DNA of 35,410 nucleotides from Defluviitaleaceae bacterium (GTDB taxonomy: Bacteria > Bacillota > Clostridia > Lachnospirales > WRAX01). Both the position numbers and the translations under genes were made by a program. The notes beneath the pieces are model-generated. The model did no database searches, had not been told where the DNA came from, and saw only the letters and a list, made by a program, of their open reading frames with translations. Below are positions 24,692 to 32,853 of the stretch, one piece after another (the stretch's first letter is position 1; each line of letters opens with the position of its first letter). The DNA is taken from contig WQWB01000010.1 in the NCBI GenBank assembly GCA_009785555.1, positions 1-35,410 of the forward strand, given 5' to 3'.

Positions 24692-25735
24692 ATGCCACCA
24701 GATAATTTTACCGAAACTTTATCCCTGCGCGCCCTTACCCTCTCCGACATGCATTACGACCAAGGACTTGCGCACGCAAACGATGGGAATATCTCCGCCG
24801 CGGTATCAGCTTTACGTACTGCGGTTTATTTTGATAAATACAATATATCCGCACGCACGTTACTTGGCTTATGCCTATACCGTTTGGGCAGGCTTGGGTG
24901 CGCAATGGAAGAATGGCACATTTCCGCAGGTACAAAAGGCATCGGTAACCCGGCGGAAAGTTATATAGAATCTATCGTGGAAAACCCGCGCTACTCCGAC
25001 AAGATAAACCAAAGCCTTGAAAACTACAATACCGCGCTGGACTTCTTTCGCAAGCGGTCTTTGGACATGGGTATTGTCCGGCTTAAAAAGGCTATCGAGC
25101 TAAACCCAACGTTTATAGATGCGCTCAACCTCCTTGCCCTTGGCTACATCCAAACAAATAAGGCGGATCATGCCTTGCCGTATCTCCAGAAAGCACTTGC
25201 GGTAGACGCTTCCAACAAAACGTCGCTTGCATATTACGCCGCCGCATCATCCGCCGCAGATAAAACCGCCGTGCGCGATGGCACGCTAGTCGATGCTGAA
25301 GGCTATGCAAAAAAGGAAAACAAACGCGTCGTCGCTCAAGATTTCTATATTTCAGAGATCGTAACATTTTTAATTACCGCGTTCCTCACGGCCGTTGTCT
25401 TTTTGGTGCTTATCGTTCCAGACAGAGAGTCCAACCTTCGTGGCGAACTTTCCGACTTAAGCAACCACCTAATCCAAACCAGGGAAGTAAACCAGGTGAC
25501 TATACGCGACCGAGATACCACCATCCAAAACCTGGAGGAACAACTTGAGGTTTACGCCGAAAGGCTTGATTTATTAGAACGTATCGAAGAGCTAACGCAC
25601 GCGCAAATCCTTTTGTCACAGGGTGAGCGTGGGCAGGCGCTTAGCCGCCTGCAAAACCTGCAGACCCACGGATTTTCTGACGAGCAGCTGGAGTTTTATT
25701 ACTCTTTGATGACGGAGGCAGGTGCGTTTGAGTGA
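24692..25735 (+). CDS. Membrane protein with TPR repeats and coiled coil
   Basis: About 347 residues. Residues ~15-80 and ~115-190 hold tetratricopeptide-like helix pairs (YDQGLAHANDGNISAAVSALRTA; GIVRLKKAIELNPTFIDALNLLALGYI). A single membrane segment (EIVTFLITAFLTAVVFLVLIV) follows near residue 230. The rest is a long coiled coil (TIRDRDTTIQNLEEQLEVYAERL) with a final TPR-like pair. The TPRs are probably cytoplasmic and the coiled coil outside. No catalytic motif; it may be a scaffold in the cell envelope. Start is uncertain: ATG 24692 follows the previous stop, ATG 24668 is also in frame. Confidence 0.75.
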   Translation: MPPDNFTETLSLRALTLSDMHYDQGLAHANDGNISAAVSALRTAVYFDKYNISARTLLGLCLYRLGRLGCAMEEWHISAGTKGIGNPAESYIESIVENPRYSDKINQSLENYNTALDFFRKRSLDMGIVRLKKAIELNPTFIDALNLLALGYIQTNKADHALPYLQKALAVDASNKTSLAYYAAASSAADKTAVRDGTLVDAEGYAKKENKRVVAQDFYISEIVTFLITAFLTAVVFLVLIVPDRESNLRGELSDLSNHLIQTREVNQVTIRDRDTTIQNLEEQLEVYAERLDLLERIEELTHAQILLSQGERGQALSRLQNLQTHGFSDEQLEFYYSLMTEAGAFE

Positions 25736-25797
25736 TGTTAATTAATATTAATCTGCATCAAGTATAAAGCTATAATTCGAAAAATACGATATGACGT

Positions 25798-25826
25798 TAG
25801 CAACTTCTCTAACATAGATAAGTTGC
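25798..25826. repeat. Small hairpin between the TPR and GNAT genes
   Basis: GCAACTT pairs with AAGTTGC across a 13-nt loop. It might end the valS-folC-TPR transcript, but no T tract follows. Confidence 0.35.
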
Positions 25827-25926
25827 GTAGTGTTGCATTAAAGCAATGCCCCACTTGTGTACTGCAGCGAATGTTAATTTATGTATTTGCACGGCACTAT
25901 GCAAACGAGCGGAGAGGATAAATATT

Positions 25927-26454
25927 TTGATAGCATTAAAGAAAATTACACACCAAAATTTATGTGAGTGTATTTACGATATAGAAACCACAGAGGAACA
26001 AAAGGGTTTTGTTGACAGTAATGTAGAAAGTCTCGCCGAAGCCTATGCCAGTATTACGAATGGCGGCTTCGCTACCCCTTACGCTGTGTATAATGATGAT
26101 ATAATGATTGGCTTTGTGATGTATACGTTTTTTGATAGAGCTGATGCCGTTGATATATCTGACCCGCAAACAGCTCCTGAATCATATAAATCATCGCCTT
26201 GTTATTATATATGGAGAATACTTATTGACAGAAACCAACAAGGAAAAGGGTATGGGAAACAAGCAATTGCAAAAATTATTGATGAAATAAAGACTATGCC
26301 GTATGGTAAAGCTGACCGTATTTACACCTCGTGGGCACCAGATAACATTGCCTCTAAAATGTTGTTTGAATCGTTTGGATTTGTTGAAACCGGCGAAGTT
26401 GATGGATCTCTGGAAGAAGGTGATTACGAAATAGTCGTCAGATTGGACATTTGA
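25927..26454 (+). CDS. GNAT acetyltransferase, polyamine acetyltransferase-like
   Basis: A 175-residue GNAT protein similar in layout to the BltD/PaiA type of spermine or spermidine acetyltransferases: ITHQNLCECIYDIE, FVDSNVESLAEAYA near the N-terminus, GFVMYTFFD, then YIWRILIDRNQQGKGYGKQAI with the acetyl-CoA loop, and SKMLFESFGFVETGEV. It probably acetylates a small amine. The TTG at 25927 has GAGAGGAT 9 nt upstream and gives the usual N-terminus; the longer frame from 25846 has no such site. Base composition is more AT-rich than its neighbours, so it may have been acquired. Confidence 0.85.
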   Translation: MIALKKITHQNLCECIYDIETTEEQKGFVDSNVESLAEAYASITNGGFATPYAVYNDDIMIGFVMYTFFDRADAVDISDPQTAPESYKSSPCYYIWRILIDRNQQGKGYGKQAIAKIIDEIKTMPYGKADRIYTSWAPDNIASKMLFESFGFVETGEVDGSLEEGDYEIVVRLDI

Positions 26455-26579
26455 TCATTTATCAATAATAAAACATTCAATGTCGCTATTTGCACTCTCT
26501 TCAGCATGTACCATAAATAATTCATCTGTCTTGTTGTATATTGTTCACTGTTTGCGAGGGGTTGCAAGTAAGATCATAA

Positions 26580-26598
26580 AATGATTACAATATAATCA
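26580..26598. repeat. Perfect 7-bp palindrome in the GNAT-truA interval
   Basis: ATGATTA-caata-TAATCAT. The rest of 26455-26678 is AT-rich and holds nothing else recognisable. Confidence 0.3.
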
Positions 26599-26678
26599 TC
26601 AGCTACATTGCTTTCGCTTCTTAACAGCGTACATCTTATCTATTTTACATATTTTTCATTGTTAAATAATATACTGCT

Positions 26679-27428
26679 CTAACATCCCGCATACACTACC
26701 TTAAAAAGTTCCAACCCCGACGCCGGCATGGTGGGGCCTGCAAGTTCGCGGCGGCGCGACCTTATTATCGCGGGTATGCCTTCCGGCATGATTTTACCCA
26801 AACCAACATGCACAAGCGTCCCGGCTATTATCCTTACCATATTGTACAAAAACCCGTTGCCTGATATTTCTAAGGTAATAATTTCACCTTCTTTACTTAT
26901 ATTGCATGAATAAACCTCCCGCACCGTCGTCATGGCAGACGAACCAGCGGACGAGAAGCCAACAAAATCAAATTTCCCGACAAAAAATGACGCCGCCGTT
27001 TGCATTGCACCCACATTAAGCCGTCGGCGTTCATGCGCCGTGTACAACCTATGTTTTGGCGGTACGATTAGGGCATTATAAACCCTGTAAGCATAGGTTT
27101 TAATGCACGGCATACGTAGCGGATGAAAATCATCTACCACTAGCTCCGCACTCATCACGCGGATGTCCTGCGGCAAGAATGCGTTTATGGCGTGAGGGAG
27201 GTTTTGCAACGGAATATTATGCCTTTCGGGCGATAGAATCAAACATTTTTGATCTGATGCGTGCACACCTGCATCCGTCCTGCTCCCACCTATGGTTCTT
27301 ACGGCTCCACGCGAAAAAAGGCGCGCGAGCGCCTCGTTTAAAATCTGCTGGACGGTAACGGCATTTTCCTGCACCTGCCAGCCAGCGTAATTAGTTCCAT
27401 CATAAGACAGCGTGAGAAGCGTTTTCAT
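26679..27428 (-). CDS. truA: tRNA pseudouridine(38-40) synthase
   Basis: A 249-residue enzyme starting MKTLLTLSYDGTNYAGWQ with the catalytic Asp52 in GGSRTDAGVHA and the conserved FLYNMVRIIAGTLVHVG. It makes pseudouridine at positions 38-40 of the anticodon arm. The ribosome binding site is weak. It is the last gene of an ecfT-VOC-truA unit; ecfT-truA adjacency is widespread in Bacillota. Confidence 0.96.
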   Translation of the reverse strand: MKTLLTLSYDGTNYAGWQVQENAVTVQQILNEALARLFSRGAVRTIGGSRTDAGVHASDQKCLILSPERHNIPLQNLPHAINAFLPQDIRVMSAELVVDDFHPLRMPCIKTYAYRVYNALIVPPKHRLYTAHERRRLNVGAMQTAASFFVGKFDFVGFSSAGSSAMTTVREVYSCNISKEGEIITLEISGNGFLYNMVRIIAGTLVHVGLGKIMPEGIPAIIRSRRRELAGPTMPASGLELFKVVYAGC

Positions 27429-27437
27429 ACCACAAGC

Positions 27438-27845
27438 CTATGCAGACATGGAGCGCGTGAGCAAACACCAATGCACTCCGTATTTATCCGTTACCATGCC
27501 GTACATGTCAGCCCAAAACTGCTTTGAAAGCGGATCCGTTATTATCCCGCCGGCGGCGAGTTTATTGAAATTATCCACAACTTCAGCCGCCGTATCGAAG
27601 AAAACCGTAAACGCATGGTTGTTTTCCGTAGGTGGGTTCTCGCACCCGTCCGTCAGCGCGATTACCGTACCGAAAACCTTAATCTCCGAGTGCATAACGA
27701 AATTTGGCGGCATCTCTAAGGCAATATCCGGCGGCGCGTCCGTCCCTGCGTACGCTATTCGGATAACTTCCGCACCCAACGTATTTTTGTAAAACCCAAT
27801 AACCTCATCGCAGTTACCCGCAAAATGTATTGTCGGAATAAGCAT
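27438..27845 (-). CDS. VOC superfamily protein, PhnB-like
   Basis: A 135-residue protein of the glyoxalase/bleomycin-resistance (VOC) fold in the PhnB-type subgroup: PTIHFAGNCDEVIGFYKNTLGAEV at the start and FWADMYGMVTDKYGVHWCL at the end. Metal-ligand candidates are the His near the N-terminus and residues of the C-terminal strand. The function of this subgroup is generally unknown. AAGGAGTGATATT precedes the ATG. It is inserted between ecfT and truA, an unusual place. Confidence 0.85.
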   Translation of the reverse strand: MLIPTIHFAGNCDEVIGFYKNTLGAEVIRIAYAGTDAPPDIALEMPPNFVMHSEIKVFGTVIALTDGCENPPTENNHAFTVFFDTAAEVVDNFNKLAAGGIITDPLSKQFWADMYGMVTDKYGVHWCLLTRSMSA

Positions 27846-27860
27846 AATATCACTCCTTTT

Positions 27861-28661
27861 TTATAAAGTAAAAACCCTAAGCACCACAACAACACTGCTA
27901 TAAAACAATATTACCAAAAGCGCAAGGTGGTCTCGCCTCGCCAATTTCAAAACCTTGAACTTCGTGCGTCCGTGGCTGCCGCGGTAACAACGAGCCTCCA
28001 TCGCGACGGCCAACTCATCCGCTCTTCTAAAGGCCGATATAAACAGCGGCACAAGCATAGGCACAAGACTTTTTGCCTTTTTTATTATCCCACCCGTGTC
28101 AAAGTCCGCACCTCTGGCCATTTGCGCCTTCATTATCCTGTCAACCTCTTCCATAAGAGTAGGGATAAACCTAAGGGCTATGCTCATCATCATCGCGATC
28201 TCATGCGACGGCACTTTTATTATTTTTAACGGGGAAAGTACGTACTCTATCGCGTCCGTCAACTTTATCGGCGTCGTAGTAAGCGTTAGGATGGATGAGC
28301 CGACGATGAGCATAACCAGCCGCAAAACCATACGCCCAGCGTTCATCAAACCTTCCAGTGTAATTGTTATGCGCCAAAACTCCACGAGCACCGTGTCTCC
28401 CGCCGTAAAAAATATATTAAGCACGGATGTGAAGACAAAAATGAAAATAAGCGCACGCAAACCGCGCAACAAGTGCCTAATCGGTACTTTGGATATATAA
28501 ATTATGGAAGCCAAAAACAAAAGCATAACACCGTACCCACCAAATGTACGTACGGTAAACAACCCCGCTATATATAAAACCAACCCCAATAGTTTAACAC
28601 GCGGATCTAAATTGTGGATACGCGAATTACCGGGATAATATTGCCCGATCGTTACTTTCAT
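27861..28661 (-). CDS. ecfT: Energy-coupling factor transporter transmembrane subunit EcfT
   Basis: A 266-residue protein with about five to six membrane helices and the two Ala-Arg-Gly coupling-helix motifs, AQMARGADF and AMEARCYRG, that bind the EcfA ATPases. EcfT joins ATPases to S-components for vitamin or metal uptake. The N-terminus GQYYPGNSRIHNLDPRVKLL is typical. In most relatives ecfA1 and ecfA2 precede ecfT; here the upstream DNA is a divergent transglutaminase gene only 41 bp away, so the ATPase genes must lie elsewhere. GAAAGG lies upstream of the ATG. Confidence 0.94.
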   Translation of the reverse strand: MKVTIGQYYPGNSRIHNLDPRVKLLGLVLYIAGLFTVRTFGGYGVMLLFLASIIYISKVPIRHLLRGLRALIFIFVFTSVLNIFFTAGDTVLVEFWRITITLEGLMNAGRMVLRLVMLIVGSSILTLTTTPIKLTDAIEYVLSPLKIIKVPSHEIAMMMSIALRFIPTLMEEVDRIMKAQMARGADFDTGGIIKKAKSLVPMLVPLFISAFRRADELAVAMEARCYRGSHGRTKFKVLKLARRDHLALLVILFYSSVVVVLRVFTL

Positions 28662-28667
28662 TTATTG

Positions 28668-28696
28668 TTGCCTTTCTCGTTTCTTTCCTGTATAAT
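28668..28696 (+). promoter_or_regulatory. Sigma-A promoter giving a probable leaderless mRNA
   Basis: -35 TTGCCT (28668-28673), a 17-bp spacer and a perfect -10 TATAAT (28691-28696). The ATG of the transglutaminase-like gene begins at 28703, 7 nt after the -10, where transcription should start. It lies wholly in the 41-bp gap to divergent ecfT. Confidence 0.65.
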
Positions 28697-28702
28697 AACG
28701 AT

Positions 28703-29470
28703 ATGAAAAAACTTATTGCGTTTATATTGATATTGTTAATTTCCCTGCCGGTTATGCATTCGTACGCCGCGCCGCTTTTGTGGCGCAAGACGCTTACCGC
28801 ACATGAACAAATACTATATGACCGGATACTGCGTACAGCAAACAACCTAGGCAGCCGCGTATTGGTGGGCGGCCTGGTCGGTGCCTCGCGTATACTTAAT
28901 GTACTGGAAGCCGTACGAATGGACAACCCTGCCGTTTTTTGGCTCAGCTATAGCGCGGAGATATCATTCATAGACCAAAACCGCGTACTTTTCATGTTCC
29001 CCACTTATATCGAAGACGAAGAGACACTTACAGCCATGTGGTTTGAGTTTACCGGAAATACGGAATACGTAATTAACATCGCCAAACAAGAGAAGAACAT
29101 AACCGAACAAGCTCGCCTCGTGTTTATCCATATTATGGAAACAACTGAGTTTGATAGATACGCGCACTTCCACCAATCCGCCTTTAGCGCGGTTGCCTCG
29201 GCTTATTCCGTCTGCATGGGAAAGTCCCTTGCCTTTCTGCACTTCTGCCAAATCCTCGGCATCCCCGCCGCCGTCGTTTTCGGCACCATTGGCGGTTACC
29301 TGCACGCATGGAACGTTTTGCTAATAAACGGCAACTTATACCACGCCGACGCGACTTGGGGATACTTTATGAAGACGGATGAGGAACTGCGCGCGGCTTT
29401 TGCCAACCTACACATAACGCCGGAGAGCGAGGCCGTTATAAACCGCCTGCTACTCCTCGTTGATAACTAA
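28703..29470 (+). CDS. Secreted transglutaminase-like (papain-fold) protein
   Basis: A 255-residue protein with a signal peptide (MKKLIAFILILLISLPV.. SYAA) and a C-terminal transglutaminase core with the full triad: Cys171 in AYSVCMGKSLAF, His201 in GYLHAWNV and Asp216 in YHADATWG. Members of this group are extracytoplasmic cysteine proteases or cross-linking enzymes of unknown target. The usual Gly before the catalytic Cys region (GVC) is Ser here (SVC). The upstream region has a promoter but no ribosome binding site. The last 21 bp overlap the convergent P-loop gene. Confidence 0.83.
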   Translation: MKKLIAFILILLISLPVMHSYAAPLLWRKTLTAHEQILYDRILRTANNLGSRVLVGGLVGASRILNVLEAVRMDNPAVFWLSYSAEISFIDQNRVLFMFPTYIEDEETLTAMWFEFTGNTEYVINIAKQEKNITEQARLVFIHIMETTEFDRYAHFHQSAFSAVASAYSVCMGKSLAFLHFCQILGIPAAVVFGTIGGYLHAWNVLLINGNLYHADATWGYFMKTDEELRAAFANLHITPESEAVINRLLLLVDN

Positions 29471-29875
29471 CGTGTAAGCAAGCTCTGACGGCAACGCGCC
29501 CGGCTCTATGTTTATGGTTGCTGTGAAATTCACCCCACGGTCTTTTCCGAGGGACGAAAATAGGTTTTTTATGTCAATAAGGTTATCGCTATCAAGGTTT
29601 GGTATTAAATTCGTCAACCCGTCGATGTATACGTCACTTACGTCGTTGTCCATAGACAAAACGCCGTGGATAAACGCCGCAAACTCACGGAAATTGGCCA
29701 ATGGGAACTCCGTAGTGTCTATAAAGCGTATAATGTGGCTGATGTCATGGATATGGCGCCTATCGTCGTCAATAAAAACGACTTTGCCGTCGGCCTTTTC
29801 AGCCTTCTCGTTTGCCATCGCAATCAAACGCTTTGTTTTGCCTTCTCCCTTTAGCCCTGCTAATAACTGTATCAT
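29450..29875 (-). CDS. Small P-loop protein, unknown function
   Basis: A 141-residue protein with a Walker A motif GLKGEGKT at residues 7-14 and a Walker B-like KVVFIDDD, then a second acidic strand DVYIDGL. This looks like a minimal P-loop nucleotide-binding domain without a second domain. Similar stand-alone proteins occur in clostridia but I know no role. AGAGGTGA sets the start at ATG 29875 rather than GTG 29884. The promoter is at 29905-29933. Its 3' end overlaps the transglutaminase-like gene by 21 bp. Confidence 0.75.
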   Translation of the reverse strand: MIQLLAGLKGEGKTKRLIAMANEKAEKADGKVVFIDDDRRHIHDISHIIRFIDTTEFPLANFREFAAFIHGVLSMDNDVSDVYIDGLTNLIPNLDSDNLIDIKNLFSSLGKDRGVNFTATINIEPGALPSELAYTLVINEE

Positions 29876-29904
29876 AGATATCACCTCTTAATTTTATTAT
29901 CTTG

Positions 29905-29933
29905 ATTATACACTATCCTTACCAAAATTACAA
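29905..29933 (-). promoter_or_regulatory. Sigma-A promoter for the P-loop gene
   Basis: Minus strand: -35 TTGTAA (29928-29933), a 17-bp spacer and -10 TATAAT (29905-29910). Confidence 0.75.
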
Positions 29934-29957
29934 GCCTTAGTTTGAAAGGAATAATTT

Positions 29958-30986
29958 ATGCCCAACTATGTTATTATGCTTAACCCCGGCCACAACCGCG
30001 TTTATTTCGATTCTGCCATCCAGATGGCGATTAAGGAGTTTACCTTAGCCGCCGGGTGCGGAAATTCCGCTCCCGAAATCATTAAGATAGGCGGCATAGA
30101 CTATCTAAGATTCGACAGCGAAATATTGTCGCCTGAAGAGATAAACCGTTTGCATAACCTATCCTTTACGTACGCGATATTTGAAAAGCGCGGCGGTAGC
30201 GGAGATGTTGCCCTGCACCCCATCACCGGCACATTTGAGCCGTTCGTACCGGCATCATTCAGCCAAATACTTAAGTATACAGGTAAAACCAACGAATTGT
30301 TTACGCGTATGTGCATTAATATCGCTCAAAATACCATTCAGCATAAACATGACAGCATAAACCTATTAGATCCGATGATGGGCAAAGGCACAACGCTGTA
30401 CGAAGGGTTCATCCGCGGATTTAACGTCTATGGCGTGGAGCTGGACGACGGGCTTGTTACGGAATCACATAACTTTGTAAAGCGTTTTATGGAAAAGGAA
30501 CGGTATAAATTTGAGCAGAAAACGATAAAGATTTCCGGGCCTAACAAATCCTTTCGAGCCGAACGGCACAGCTTTACCGTTGCACGCAGCAAGGACGATG
30601 AAAAAGCCGGAAACACCCGCACGATTGAAATGATAGCCGGCAATACCATCCACTCCGATTCATATTTCAAAAAGGATTTCTTCGATATCATCATGTGCGA
30701 CCTGCCATACGGCGTACAGCACGATTCGGCGGCACGCAAGGCCAAGGGCGGCTCTCGCAATCCGATAGAGCTGTTGAAACAAACTCTGCCGGTTTGGCGC
30801 GGCGTACTGAAGCCCGGCGGCGCAATAACCCTGGCGTGGAACACGTTTGTCTGCCCAAGGAACGAAATAGTGAAAACCTTGGAAGAATCCAGCTTTGCCG
30901 TACAAGCAACCGAGCCGCACATGCAGCTTCGCCACCGGGTGGACCAAGCGATCATGCGCGATATGGTTGTGGCAATAAAACTTTAA
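29958..30986 (+). CDS. Trm11-like SAM-dependent RNA methyltransferase
   Basis: A 342-residue protein. The N-terminal ~110 residues may be an RNA-binding part; the C-terminal part is a Rossmann methyltransferase with motif I LLDPMMGKGTTLYEGFIRG, an acidic VYGVELD after it, and motif IV DLPYGVQ, the form used by N2-guanine tRNA methyltransferases (Trm11/Trm14/TrmN). It most likely methylates a guanine of tRNA, though a DNA or other RNA target cannot be excluded. AAAGGAATAATTT precedes the ATG. An insert between motifs I and IV (residues ~185-225) is polar. Confidence 0.83.
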   Translation: MPNYVIMLNPGHNRVYFDSAIQMAIKEFTLAAGCGNSAPEIIKIGGIDYLRFDSEILSPEEINRLHNLSFTYAIFEKRGGSGDVALHPITGTFEPFVPASFSQILKYTGKTNELFTRMCINIAQNTIQHKHDSINLLDPMMGKGTTLYEGFIRGFNVYGVELDDGLVTESHNFVKRFMEKERYKFEQKTIKISGPNKSFRAERHSFTVARSKDDEKAGNTRTIEMIAGNTIHSDSYFKKDFFDIIMCDLPYGVQHDSAARKAKGGSRNPIELLKQTLPVWRGVLKPGGAITLAWNTFVCPRNEIVKTLEESSFAVQATEPHMQLRHRVDQAIMRDMVVAIKL

Positions 30987-30990
30987 AATA

Positions 30991-31491
30991 TTATATCTCT
31001 ACTCCTGCTTGGTTTTTCATTAGATACTTATGATTTTCAAATATTAATTTCTTGATTTCGGCAAGATCATCCGCCGAAATGTTTGGAATCTCGAACGGAA
31101 CCGCGCCGCAATGGTATTCATCTTCGTGTTTATATACGTGGCTTTCGGGTTCTCCTCCGCAATAATTACAATTTGCAAATATGCAGCCGGGTTTATTTTC
31201 AGCTATAACGAGAACATCCTTAACAATATCAGCAAACCGCTGGGAATAACCTCTGCAAGCAGAAAAGCGAAGGCTGAAGAATGGGGCTTTATCTTTATTA
31301 ATTCGTATCCCGGTTTTTGCTATTTGCTTATTATGATCTGTGTGTTTGAAAACGATATAAGAGCGCTGTTTATGCGGGCTATAACCATGTTCGGACAGGC
31401 ATTCAAATATCTCTCTATACAGCGGCTCTAGTGGTTGCCCAACCTGTGATAAGAACGTATTGATTAATTCTTTTTGCTTAGGTGTTTTCAT
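30991..31491 (-). CDS. Unknown 166-residue protein with a Cys-rich centre
   Basis: I do not recognise the family. It is soluble and mixed alpha/beta, with FANCNYCGGEPESHVYKHEDEYHCGA near residue 120, where C-x2-C plus later His and Cys could hold a zinc ion. The start ATG 31491 has GGAGG 7 nt upstream. It follows the radical SAM gene after 33 bp in the same direction, so the two are probably one operon and the protein may assist the radical SAM enzyme, by context only. It ends 4 bp from the convergent methyltransferase gene. Confidence 0.7.
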   Translation of the reverse strand: MKTPKQKELINTFLSQVGQPLEPLYREIFECLSEHGYSPHKQRSYIVFKHTDHNKQIAKTGIRINKDKAPFFSLRFSACRGYSQRFADIVKDVLVIAENKPGCIFANCNYCGGEPESHVYKHEDEYHCGAVPFEIPNISADDLAEIKKLIFENHKYLMKNQAGVEI

Positions 31492-31524
31492 TAGCATACC
31501 TCCGATTAACAGATTTTTATATTT

Positions 31525-32763
31525 TCAACTTAACGGACTAACAAGCAGGTTTTTATAAGTATCAACATTGTCACCTCGTATACCCTTAAATACTCCGCCG
31601 CATGTAATAAAATGCTGGCTGCGCTTTAAAGATACGCCGAGCTTTCTTAACGCATCATGTGTCAGCCTGCATTGCCTGCGCGCGCGGACAATCCGCTCCG
31701 CGTAGGTCGTGCCTATACCCGGCGTGCGCAGAAGCATCTCGTAATCCGCCGTATTTACCTCTATCGGGAACATGTGGATATTCCGCAATACCCACGCGGC
31801 CTTGGGGTCTAAGTCCTGCACCAAATCGGGTTCCGCGTCGGGCGCTATCTCTTCCGGCGTAAAGCCGTACAGCTGCATAAGCCTGTCCGCCTGGTACAGG
31901 CGTTTCATCCGCCACACGGGCGTAGCGGTGCGCGGAAGCTCACTATACCCCTTAGCTGACCAGGTATAGTGAAACGGCGTGTAATATACGCGTTTTAAAT
32001 CATATTTTTTATATAGCGCGTTTGATAGTCGCAATATCTCAAAATCGCTCTCACCAGTACTTCCGGCCATAATCTGTGTCGCCTGCGACGTGGCCGCGTT
32101 AAACATACCGAATGCGCCGTACGAATATCGGTTTTTCGCCGCTGCTGATTTCCGCTCCTTATTGGCCTTAACAAGGCTGTGGATATGACCCATCGGCGAC
32201 AAAATCTTATCCTTGCTTTTGTTTCGCGCAATTTGGGAATACCCCTCTGATTTAGCAACCTCTATGTTTATGCTCATACGGTTGGCGTAAAGGCTTGTTT
32301 GGCGGATAAGCTCATAATCCGTACCCGGCATAACCTTTGCGTGTATAAATCCTGTATAATGGTGAATGTTCCTGATAATCTTAACCGTCTCAAGGATAAG
32401 CTCACCCGTGTTATCGGCGTTTTTGCATACTGCGGAGGAAATGAAGATGCCTTGGCGGCTTTCCCTTGCCACTTTAACCGATATATCAGCCAGGTCTTTG
32501 GGTGTATGGGTATACCGGTCGTGGTTATCCTCACTTATACGCAGGCCGCAGTAGGCGCAGTTAAAAACACAGTCGTTTGACGCCATTATCTTAGGCAAAG
32601 CCGGTAAAGTGCCTTTAGAGCGCACATCGTCTCTTATAGCCAATAAATCTGGTCCATAATCCTCGTCACCATTACCGTCAGCCACGTCAAAAGCAGCGTC
32701 ACGCTGCATCTGCCGTATTTTGTCAAGTGCGGTTATATTCGGTTTAATAATAACATTTGCCAT
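31525..32763 (-). CDS. Radical SAM protein, putative DNA modification/repair type with helix-hairpin-helix
   Basis: A 412-residue protein. The iron-sulfur cluster motif is C65-x3-C69-x2-C72 (CVFNCAYC), followed by ISSAVCKNADNT. The C-terminal end has a helix-hairpin-helix DNA-binding motif (LLRTPGIGTTYAERIVRAR). This layout fits the family annotated as putative DNA modification/repair radical SAM protein, usually next to a DUF4130-type protein; that partner is not here. Start ATG 32763 has GGAG 7 nt upstream. A long inverted repeat lies in its promoter region (32803-32853). Confidence 0.9.
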   Translation of the reverse strand: MANVIIKPNITALDKIRQMQRDAAFDVADGNGDEDYGPDLLAIRDDVRSKGTLPALPKIMASNDCVFNCAYCGLRISEDNHDRYTHTPKDLADISVKVARESRQGIFISSAVCKNADNTGELILETVKIIRNIHHYTGFIHAKVMPGTDYELIRQTSLYANRMSINIEVAKSEGYSQIARNKSKDKILSPMGHIHSLVKANKERKSAAAKNRYSYGAFGMFNAATSQATQIMAGSTGESDFEILRLSNALYKKYDLKRVYYTPFHYTWSAKGYSELPRTATPVWRMKRLYQADRLMQLYGFTPEEIAPDAEPDLVQDLDPKAAWVLRNIHMFPIEVNTADYEMLLRTPGIGTTYAERIVRARRQCRLTHDALRKLGVSLKRSQHFITCGGVFKGIRGDNVDTYKNLLVSPLS

Positions 32764-32785
32764 ATAAAAGCTCCAAACACAAAAT

Positions 32786-32815
32786 TTTATATCGGTATTA
32801 TATTTGAAATAGCAA
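32786..32815 (-). promoter_or_regulatory. Candidate promoter for the radical SAM gene
   Basis: Minus strand: -35-like TTGCTA (32810-32815), inside the inverted repeat arm, an 18-bp spacer and TATAAA (32786-32791). A separate TATAAT at 32797-32802 is an alternative -10 without a good -35. Confidence 0.35.
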
Positions 32816-32853
32816 CAAAGTTTTAGCAAGCTAAATTTTGTTGCTATTTCAAA
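32803..32853. repeat. 51-bp near-perfect inverted repeat upstream of the radical SAM gene
   Basis: The arms TTTGAAATAGCAACAAA (32803-32819) and 32837-32853 are perfect 17-bp reverse complements. They enclose TTTAGC-aa-GCTAAA with only 3 unpaired bases between. It has no T tract typical of a terminator. The rest of 32854-32970 is AT-rich without a gene. Confidence 0.85.

Noticed and set aside
32803-32853. Inverted repeat as a rho-independent terminator
   Set aside because: No gene ends towards it from either side and no T tract follows the stem, so a terminator role is not supported.
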